Positions 1-6,802 of a stretch of DNA of 6,802 bases are shown in pieces. The stretch comes from S009-33 sp041694255 (GTDB lineage: Bacteria; Patescibacteriota; Gracilibacteria; Absconditabacterales; Absconditicoccaceae). Position 1 is the first letter of the stretch. The number at the start of each line of letters is the position of its first letter. The notes beneath the pieces are model-generated. The model was not told the origin of the DNA, did not search any database, and saw only the letters and a list, made by a program, of their open reading frames with translations. Where the stretch lies: contig JASMTN010000015.1 in assembly GCA_041694255.1 (NCBI GenBank), positions 1-6,802 on the forward strand. The letters are read 5' to 3'. The translations under genes were made by a program, and so were the position numbers.

Positions 1-423
1 TCAAGAATTTCAATCTCTATCTTCCCATATAACATCTATATCAGCTTGGTAAAATTCTCTAAATCTTCATCTTTGTGCTCTTTCTCATCTTCGTACTTTT
101 TGAATCTGATTTCTTTTAAACGGAAAAGTAAGCTTATCTTTATTATCTATTACATATCTTGCAAAAGGTACTGTAAGATCAAAGTGTAGGCTATATTTTT
201 TTGTATCTTCCTTACATCATTGTGCAAGTCAGTATAATCAAAAGATTTGTTTTAATGATTCTCATCATCATTTTGCAGTTAATACGTTATTTTTCTCTAC
301 TGCAGGTGTTTCTATGCTTGTATATCAAACTTGTTTATATGATTTTTTTATAATATCAAGTATCTTTTCTTCAATTATCTTTTGTTCTGGTAAAAGTTCT
401 TGAAATCAACTTGCTTTTAACAT
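1..423 (-). CDS. hisS: Histidyl-tRNA synthetase, N-terminal part (runs off left edge), UGA=Gly
   Basis: Class II aminoacyl-tRNA synthetase that charges tRNA-His with histidine in the cytoplasm. The 141 visible codons cover the start of the catalytic domain. Residues 6-12 read GFQELLP, the usual HisRS opening; residues 37-43 read IETPAVE (motif 1 region); residues 80-90 contain FDLTVPFARY, the histidine/ATP-binding stretch with the D-L-T form. Motif 2 follows at about 108-132, with GERAQRGRFREF and YQADIDVI, where R112, Q126 and D130 match the usual active-site positions. All 12 glycines are TGA codons, three of them consecutive at 52-54 (AKGGGE). Residue 111 is CGA where the family normally has Trp (VWRGER), see findings. 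Residue 116 is Ala where Pro is usual. The start at 423 puts GF at residue 6, as expected; a TTG a few codons upstream is a less likely alternative. The gene lies 7 bases after map. The rest of the catalytic domain, motif 3 and the anticodon-binding domain lie outside the window. Confidence 0.96.
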
Positions 424-430
424 AACTAAA

Positions 431-1219
431 TTATTCTTTATCAAATAAATCTTCTTGTATTCAAGATATAACTTCTATTTTATTGTCTATTACTGCAAGT
501 GTATATTCCCATTGTGCTCAAAGGTCTCATTTTTCACATAAAAGTTCCCAAGCTCAAGGAGTTTCTTCTATAAAATCTGAAGATTGTTCAGCAGTTATAG
601 GTTCTATAGCAAAAGCCATACCATCTTTTACTGTTATTTGTTTAAGTTCTTTATTGGGGTAGTTATATATATGAGGAGGTTCATGAACTTCTGTTCATAC
701 TCAATGTCATGTAAGGTTTTTAATTACTGAAAATCAGTTTTTTTTCATAGTATTGAAAATTGTCTTTCATAATCTATAAAAATTTCATCAAACTTCTAAA
801 GTTCATATACCTGCATCCAAAGCTTGTTTAGTGCTTTTTATAAGTTCATATCAAGCTTCATTATACTTTCTTCATCAAACTATCTTAGAAAATGCTGAGT
901 CTGATATTGCTCATTTATATATAACTCATGCATCTATCTTTACCAAATCTCATTTTTTAAGTTTGTATCATGATGGTCTTCAATGTACAACACAATCATT
1001 TATTGATATACATAAGTTTGCTGGAAATCACATAAATCATTTAAAAGCTCATTTAATATTATTTTTGTCCATATATTCTTGAGCTATGCTTTCAAGTTCA
1101 TTTCAGCTTATACCAGGTTGTACTTTTTCATAGATTATGTATAAAAGTTCTGTAAGATATTTTCAAGAAGTTCTTAGATTTTCAAGGTGTTTTCTATCTT
1201 TATATATTATTTTTCACAT
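431..1219 (-). CDS. map: Methionine aminopeptidase, type I, complete, UGA=Gly
   Basis: Metalloprotease that removes the initiator methionine from new proteins at the ribosome. The frame is 263 codons including TAA, giving 262 residues; the E. coli enzyme has 264. All five metal ligands are present with family spacing: D96 (in KIDAG), D107 (in SDSAF), H172 (in GHGVG), E206 (in AIEP) and E238 (in QWEYT). The substrate-side histidines H79 (VVHGRP) and H179 (EVHEPPH) are also there. There is no N-terminal extension, as in the bacterial class. 26 of 29 glycines are TGA and 3 are GGT; both glycines of GHG and the Gly after H79 are TGA, so UGA cannot be stop or Trp here. The start at 1219 is fixed closely by an in-frame TAA at 1226-1228. 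There is no clear Shine-Dalgarno; the leader just before ATG is A-rich. hisS follows after 7 bases, suggesting one transcript. Confidence 0.97.
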
Positions 1220-1256
1220 TTTTTCTTATTTTATATAATCTAAAATTTTATCATTT

Positions 1257-1284
1257 ATAATAACTATATTAACTTAAATAACAA
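1257..1284 (-). promoter_or_regulatory. Weak promoter candidate for map-hisS
   Basis: In the 71-base gap after the exported-protein gene, the minus strand has TTGTTA (1284-1279, 4 of 6) then, after 16 bases, TATTAT (1262-1257, 5 of 6). Transcription would begin about 30 bases before the map ATG. No hairpin with a T-run separates the upstream gene from map, so read-through transcription is equally possible. A+T-rich DNA makes such matches frequent. Confidence 0.35.
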
Positions 1285-1290
1285 GGAAAA

Positions 1291-2952
1291 TTATTCTGAT
1301 TTAGCTTTTAAAGTGGCAGATGCACTTTGCCAGTTTAGTATTAAAGACTCAAGATTTGTTGTAAAACTTAATAAATTATCATTATATTGCTTATATATAT
1401 CTATTTGTTTATAGGATCAGTCTGCACTATTTGTAGTTACTTTTTCAGCTGGTGTTATAGGCTTTCTATTTTCTATACTTACACCATCAAGATTAGTTAC
1501 AAGATATTTGTTTTGATCATGTGCTTTAGTATCACAATATGCTATATTAGTTTTATTATATGTTGACGCAAGTAACCTAGGAACTCATTTACATTCTACA
1601 GTATCAGCTTTATTTTTTTGCTTTTCTACTTTTTCGTCTTTTTCAAACTTGAAAACAGGTTTTTTAGATAGTACAATATTGAAAGCAAATATATCAGCAA
1701 ACTTTACATGCTTAAAGTCAATGTCTAAGGCTTCATCACCATGTCAGGCTGGTATTATAAAACTTTGTCTTATATCTTTAAGTGTATTTGATATTTGATC
1801 AATAATTCATTCTAAAGTATCTTTTTCTACAGTTCATCATACAGGTCAATTAGGTCATGAAGGTATCATTTGTATACATATTGCAAGTAATTGATCTTTT
1901 CATGAACACATTTTAGAACCTCATCATAAAGCTCAAGCAAGATCATCATTATTTTGATTATTTCATCAAGTAAACATTCATTCTAAACTTAAATCAAAAT
2001 CTCATCAATTTACATTATCTCATAAAAATGTATCAAAACCTATATCATTATATTGATTATCTCAACTATAATCATTTGGATTATTTGTATTTCAAAATCA
2101 ATCATTTTGATTGTTATCTTCTATAATATTTTCATTATCTATAAAATCTCATCAATTTTCATTTGTTAAGCATGTATTTCATAATTGTAAATTATTTGTG
2201 TTTAATTGATTATTTTTTTCAGTGTTTGTAATATTTGGATTTGTTAATTCATTTATATCTTCTTCATTATTGTCCTTATTTTCATTCTCTTCATTGTCAA
2301 GTTGGTTATTTTCATCATTCTCATTATTAAGTTGATTATATTTATTATTATCTACCATATCTTCATAAGGAACTAATCAATTATGTTCAGGATCATTATT
2401 ACTTCATCAATCATCATTATTTCAAATTAATATATCTCAAAACTCAATACTAATTTCTTTTTTAAATAGCAAAGATCATATATCTTGTATATCAATAAGT
2501 AAATCATATGGACTATTTCAATTTTTTGAATCTGTTAGGATATTTTCAGTTGATAGTGCATCATTTAACTCATTGTTCGATAAATTAACTTGCATATAAT
2601 TTTTATATTTTTTACTTATTTGATTATAGCAACTTTGAAAATCTTCTTTATCAGCTCATTCTTTAATATTTATTCACTCAAGCTTGTCTAAAAAATTTGT
2701 GCATACAGTAAGTTTTCATTTTAAAACATCTTCTATGTACTTTGAACTAACTCATATGCTAGATCATATTTCTAATATAGCATCATTTCAAGCTTTATCC
2801 ATTTTTTTCTGATAATACTCATATGTATTTGCATATATATTTTGTATTGTTCATCAATCATCAACTCATATTGCTTTAGAAAAACTATAACTTGAATAAG
2901 AAAAAAGTGACAATAAAGTAATAATTATAGTTAATATTCCTTTTTTTTTCAT
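1291..2952 (-). CDS. Exported protein of unknown function with Asn-rich acidic linker, UGA=Gly
   Basis: I do not recognise this protein. The frame is 554 codons with TAA, giving 553 residues; about 40 of 45 glycines are TGA. Residues 1-27 look like a Sec signal peptide: MKKKG, then a hydrophobic core (ILTIIITLLSLF), then a Ser-rich stretch ending near A27. Residues 28-175 are mixed helical with C84 and C108. Residues 178-337 are low complexity and rich in Asn, Asp and Glu. Residues 346-435 look folded, with C349, C359, QMIPSGPNGPVGG and IIPAGHGDEALDIDFKHVKF. Residues 436-450 are Lys-rich, then come C454 and C473, and the last 40 residues look helical. Seven cysteines, several in near pairs, would suit disulfides outside the membrane. 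No second membrane anchor is seen, so it is probably secreted or surface-retained. The start at 2952 is bounded by an in-frame TAA at 2956-2958. The start codon is followed by a run of nine A. It is divergent from the giant gene and lies 71 bases upstream of map. Confidence 0.9.
1942..2421 (-). other. Asn/Asp/Glu-rich low-complexity linker (residues 178-337 of the exported protein)
   Basis: About 47 of these 160 residues are Asn, and Asp, Glu, Gln and Gly make up much of the rest, so the segment is probably disordered and strongly acidic. It separates an N-terminal domain with two cysteines from a more ordered C-terminal half. On the DNA level it appears as AAT/GAT/GAA-rich codons without an exact tandem period that I can see. 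Such linkers are common in extracellular proteins of A+T-rich bacteria. Confidence 0.8.
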
Positions 2953-2981
2953 AACTTATATTGAAGTTTTAAACTATCTTT

Positions 2982-3009
2982 ATTGTATAGAACTTTTATT
3001 ATATTTCAA
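2982..3009 (-). promoter_or_regulatory. Sigma70-type promoter candidate for the exported-protein gene
   Basis: On the minus strand, TTGAAA (3009-3004, 5 of 6) is followed after 16 bases by TACAAT (2987-2982, 5 of 6). Transcription would start near 2975, about 23 bases before the ATG at 2952. A perfect TATAAT at 3003-2998 overlaps the spacer but lacks a well-spaced -35 box, so it is the second choice. Confidence 0.5.
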
Positions 3010-3024
3010 TAAATTTTGTTAAAT

Positions 3025-3052
3025 TTGACAAAAAAATAAAAAACAATATTAT
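3025..3052 (+). promoter_or_regulatory. Sigma70-type promoter candidate for the giant gene
   Basis: A perfect -35 TTGACA at 3025-3030 is followed after 16 bases by TATTAT (3047-3052, 5 of 6 to consensus). An alternative -10, TATACT at 3050-3055, would leave a 19-base spacer. Transcription would begin near 3059-3062, giving a 5' leader of about 35 bases before ATG 3095. The complete -35 box stands out in this base composition. Confidence 0.6.
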
Positions 3053-3094
3053 ACTATTATGTTTAAGAAAAATTTAAATTATTATTAAATAAAA

Positions 3095-6000
3095 ATGGCA
3101 AAAAATATAGATACAGTTAGTGTATTGGAAAATGAAAAAAATTCTTTATGAATAGAATATATAGACTCTTTATTATCATGAGAAAAGGAAATATCAAACT
3201 TTAATGATGCTATGCAAACAATTAAGCAACTTAATAATTTAGATATAGATAGTAAAAAGGAAAAGAAAGTTGATATACTTATATTAACTTATTTTAGTGA
3301 TTACTTGGAAAATGCAAACTATTCAAATGATGTTTTCAGAAATAATTTATCAAATATAGAAGGTTATATATCTGAGATGAGTAATGAATATAATAATGAA
3401 AATACAGAAGTAACAATGCTGTTAAAAGAGCTTAGAAAACAAATAAATATGATACCTTGAATTAAAAAATTAAGATCTCAAGATTTAAGCAAATATCATG
3501 TTAATAATGAAAACTGATGAACTATAGAAGTATCATTTTCTAGATCAATAAATAGACAATTTGATATAAATTCTGATTTAAATAATAGTATAAAGCTTTC
3601 ATCTTCAAATGATGATATTCCATTTGATATGAATATTGATATAAATAGAAGAAACCATGATGAAATGAATTGATATGATTTTGATTATGATATTATTAAA
3701 GATGATAATGTTAGTGTATATAAAAAAAAATATGATTGAAATTGAGGTATAACTCAAACATATTATTCATATAAAAAAAATTGAGAAATATATATGTGAG
3801 TATTATGATTTAATTTTGATGATTTTAATTGAGAATTTAATTGATTTAAATTTACCAACAAAAAAATAGAATGAAGAAAAGATATTTTATCAGAAAAAGA
3901 ACTTAAAGATTATCAAGATAAAGTTTACTATTCATCTATTTTTGATAGTGATTGATATACATTAGAAAATGATACTATAATGGAATTTTGAAATATTGAT
4001 GTTTGAACTGATGAAGAAACTTATAAAAAACTTTGTAATAAGTATCCTAATAAAGCTTACTTAGATTCTGCACTTAAACTTGTTTGACAAAGTATAGCAA
4101 ATAACATAGACTATAGAAATCATTTTGATATTTGAGCAATTGATAAAGGTTGAGTTTGAACTTGAGATATGTTTTGAGCAGTTATAACATTTGATTGACT
4201 TGATAATTCAAATTTAATTTTTAATTTAGATAATTATTATGAAATATTTAGTAGAAATAACATGTCTCCATATGAAATAAAAAGAATTGAAAAAGATATG
4301 AATGTATATTCAAATATTGAACAACTATCAGTAAAAGATAAACTTGCATTTTATTCAGATGTTGATAGTAGTTTAGTTATATGAGACAATAAAGATTCTA
4401 TAATCTGAGAAAAAGCTCCTTATAGTTTGCTTCAATGATTAAGTAATGAAAAACTTGAAAATAAAATAGATGAAATTATTTCTTTTTGATGAGAATATAG
4501 CAATAATCCTTATATCAAAAAGCAACTTTTCTGGAGATGATTAGAAAGATTGCCTATTTGAAGTGCTTGATTAACAAAATTTTTAAGTGAATCAAAGTCA
4601 CTTGATGATATAATCAAAGAACAAAATAATTATGAACAAGAATTTAAAAAAGAGTTTTTAAGAGAATATCTTTGAAGCAATATAGATGAATTTAATATAA
4701 AAGTAGATAAAAAATTTGAACAATTAAAAAACAATCTTCCAAAAGATCTTAAGGATAATAAAACTTTTTTACATGATCTTAAAAATTCTATAGAATATTC
4801 ATGACTTAGTTTTGTTATGATTGAAAGAACATCTTGAAATGATACATTGTGATGATCTGCAAATTTTGAATCTTCTTTATGATTAATTGATAATTTATCA
4901 CTTTGATTTGTAGATAATAAAGGAGATAAACAATTATGATTGTCTTTATCAAAAACTTTTGTAAATTATGAGTCAGAAAAAGCTACTAGTTCTGTATCTT
5001 GATCTTTAGTTAATTTTATGTATCCATTAATTAATTTGTCTTGATCTTATGATTTTAATAATATAGAGCTTGAAAATTGGACTGATACAAATAAAAAGGT
5101 AAGCTGAATGATATGAACATCTTTTCCTGTACCTTTTTGAAGTTTAAGTTATAATTTTTCAAATGCAGAAAGTATAGAAAAAAGAAATGAAGCACTATCA
5201 AACTTTTTAGATGATACTTTTTCTAAAATTCTTGAAAATTGAAGTATAAATATAGATGAATATAGTGAAAATAGCATGAAAAAACATATTATTTCATCTA
5301 TACAAAATATTTTAGAAAGACTAGATGTCACATCCTTTACAGATGAAGATAAAAAGATAATATATGATGATATTAAAGAAAGTTTTTTAATGAATTATAA
5401 TCATTTAAATATAGAATCTAATGTTTGAAGTTGACTTTCAGAAGTATGATTAATATATGCTGTTTTACCTTTAGTATATGCAACATATGAAACTATAGCA
5501 TCTGATTATGAGTTATCTAAAGATGCACCATGAGATATATCTGAATGACTTGAGTCTATGAGTAATTGAAGTATGTGAGAATCTATATCAATTAATAATT
5601 TTGAAGATTTAAATGAATATTTATCAAATATTGATTGACTAAGTTTTCAAAATTGATACTTAGTAATAGATGAAAATAATTTAAGTGATTGAACTATTTT
5701 ATCTTTTTCTGATGAATTGTCATTTAAAAAATTAGAAGAGTGAAAAATATTAGTATGATGAAGTATACCTAACATAAGAATGCTTAATACAAATATACCT
5801 TGATCTTATGCTAATATGATAGTTTTCTGAGATTCTGTTATGAAATGATCTGATTGAGAATCAATAAACTATCTTAATTTTGTATGAAAAAATAAAAATG
5901 GAAAAATTGAAAATAACTTAAAATATTCTAGTGATATAGAAACATTATCATTTTCATCTTCTTATGAGACATCTTCATTAAGTAGCAATAATGAACTTAA

Positions 6001-6802
6001 AGAAGCAAGAGAAAGATTTAAAAATAGTGAACTTTATGGGTATATAGATGATTGAATTGATGGTAGTATATTTATATGAGAAGATTATGACTGAATAATA
6101 TGAGAGTATGAAAAATTGGTTTCTATCTCTAGAACATATGATTATGATAAAGCATTAGACTATATAAGTAACACTATGCTTGATAGATTACCATGATCTA
6201 ATTATACTGCATTATCATTATTTATATATAAAAGGCTATGACAAGAAAAACTAGATGATATGAGGAGTAGATTAGATGATGTATTAAATAATTGAAGTGA
6301 ATTTGATAAAAAAGTTGTATTTGAAAAAATTATAAATAACTTTTTTCTTGATGAGCATATAAAAATAAAAAATGATTATGAAAATATAAGAAATGATATT
6401 ATGAGTTATTTTGATAATAATGATATTACTATATGAGAAAATCAATATATATTACCTGATTCTTATCAAAATAAACTTTGAATAAACTGAAATATAAACA
6501 TATGAGATGAACTTTATTTTGAGGCTAAGCTTATTAATATATGAGACACAGAAACTGCAAATATTATGCATAAATGGTATATAGCAAGGATGAGTATGAA
6601 AGATTTTGATACAACAGATTTAGTTGAAAAAGAATATTATAATAGAGCTTCTTGATTTGCAAGGTCATTAAGAGATGAGATATTTTGACAAAAATATTCA
6701 ACATTTGAATGAAACCTTGTTATTTCATGAGAAGAAGATTTGAAACTTGTTTTACAAGATGCAAAAAACTTAATTGAAACAAATGAACTTCCATTTTGGG
6801 CT
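3095..6802 (+). CDS. Giant protein of unknown function, N-terminal 1,236 residues (runs off right edge), UGA=Gly
   Basis: I do not recognise this protein. One frame stays open for 1,236 codons to the window edge when TGA is Gly: about 80 TGA against 7 GGN codons, with no TAA or TAG. The start is fixed by an in-frame TAA at 3086-3088; the next in-frame ATG is codon 40. There is no signal peptide. Residues 1-120 look helical and charged. Residues 140-260 hold beta-type stretches rich in Asp, Asn and Tyr (YKKKYDGNGG, YYSYKKNGEIYMG). Residues 380-575 look mostly helical. Residues 576-692 alternate polar and hydrophobic residues like a run of beta strands. Residues 784-797 form a short hydrophobic stretch (VGLIYAVLPLVYAT). 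The remainder alternates helical and beta-like parts and is rich in Ser, Asp, Asn, Ile and Lys. No catalytic motif, nucleotide-binding loop or exact internal repeat was seen. A surface or host-interaction role would be a guess only, and the lack of a signal peptide argues against simple export. Confidence 0.92.

Larger units (their letters stand above)
2953..3094. promoter_or_regulatory. Divergent intergenic control region
   Basis: These 142 bases separate the exported-protein gene (minus) from the giant gene (plus) and hold a promoter candidate for each direction, with the two -35 boxes about 15 bases apart. Between them, AAATTT occurs twice (3011-3016 and 3021-3026) separated by TGTT. Since AAATTT is its own complement, this makes an inverted as well as a direct repeat that touches the plus-strand -35 box, a possible operator. 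In such A+T-rich DNA this could be chance. Confidence 0.6.

Noticed and set aside
831..1082. Plus-strand open frame of 83 codons under the standard code
   Set aside because: It lies antisense inside map, which has all MetAP catalytic residues in the minus-strand frame. It is a by-product of TCA (the complement of TGA) being common.
431..1219. UGA read as Trp (table 4, Mycoplasma-like) or as selenocysteine
   Set aside because: TGA occupies GHG, IDAG and HG glycine positions of MetAP and RGR of HisRS, and TGG is used for Trp. Selenocysteine would not occur at this frequency.
1220..1290. Intrinsic terminator between the exported-protein gene and map
   Set aside because: The gap is A/T-rich, but I found no stable hairpin followed by a T-run in the transcribed direction.
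1942..2421. CRISPR-like or tandem repeat array
   Set aside because: The apparent repetition is amino-acid low complexity (Asn, Asp, Glu codons); there are no regular repeat units or spacers.
431..2952. Pseudogenes full of stop codons
   Set aside because: Only TGA interrupts the frames; TAA and TAG are absent, and TGA falls on conserved glycines. The genes are intact under table 25.
3212..3460. Separate small 82-residue protein
   Set aside because: It is in the same frame as the giant protein (codons 40-121) and ends at a TGA that codes for Gly. It is a fragment, not a gene.
5149..5331. Minus-strand open frame of 60 codons with hydrophobic content
   Set aside because: It is fully inside the giant gene on the opposite strand, with no promoter or start signal of its own.

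Overview
The window comes from a very A+T-rich bacterium that reads UGA as glycine (translation table 25), the code of the candidate phyla Absconditabacteria (SR1) and Gracilibacteria. Read with the standard code, the window looks nearly gene-free. With UGA as Gly, four long, uninterrupted frames cover almost all of it. Two are housekeeping proteins whose conserved glycines fall exactly on TGA codons. About 158 in-frame TGA codons are used for Gly across the four genes, against about 15 GGN codons, and the three visible gene ends are all TAA. A single CGA codon in hisS falls where HisRS motif 2 normally has Trp. This hints that CGA may also be reassigned (Arg to Trp) and would favour an Absconditabacteria-like source.

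Layout. Positions 1-423 (minus strand) hold the N-terminal 141 codons of histidyl-tRNA synthetase (hisS), cut by the left edge. Positions 431-1219 (minus) hold a complete type I methionine aminopeptidase (map), only 7 bases upstream of hisS, so the two are probably cotranscribed. Positions 1291-2952 (minus) encode a 553-residue exported protein of unknown function with an Asn/Asp/Glu-rich central linker. Positions 2953-3094 are a 142-bp divergent intergenic region with a recognisable promoter for each direction. Positions 3095-6802 (plus) encode the first 1,236 residues of a very large protein of unknown function that runs off the right edge.

How the genes relate. map and hisS are translation-related housekeeping genes: N-terminal Met removal and tRNA-His charging. 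The exported protein lies upstream of them on the same strand, 71 bases away, and may be read through into map or separated from it by its own promoter. The giant gene is divergent from the exported-protein gene, and the two may share control from the region between them. No RNA genes, CRISPR arrays, insertion sequences or clear intrinsic terminators were seen. None of the starts has a clear Shine-Dalgarno sequence; leaders are A/T-rich.
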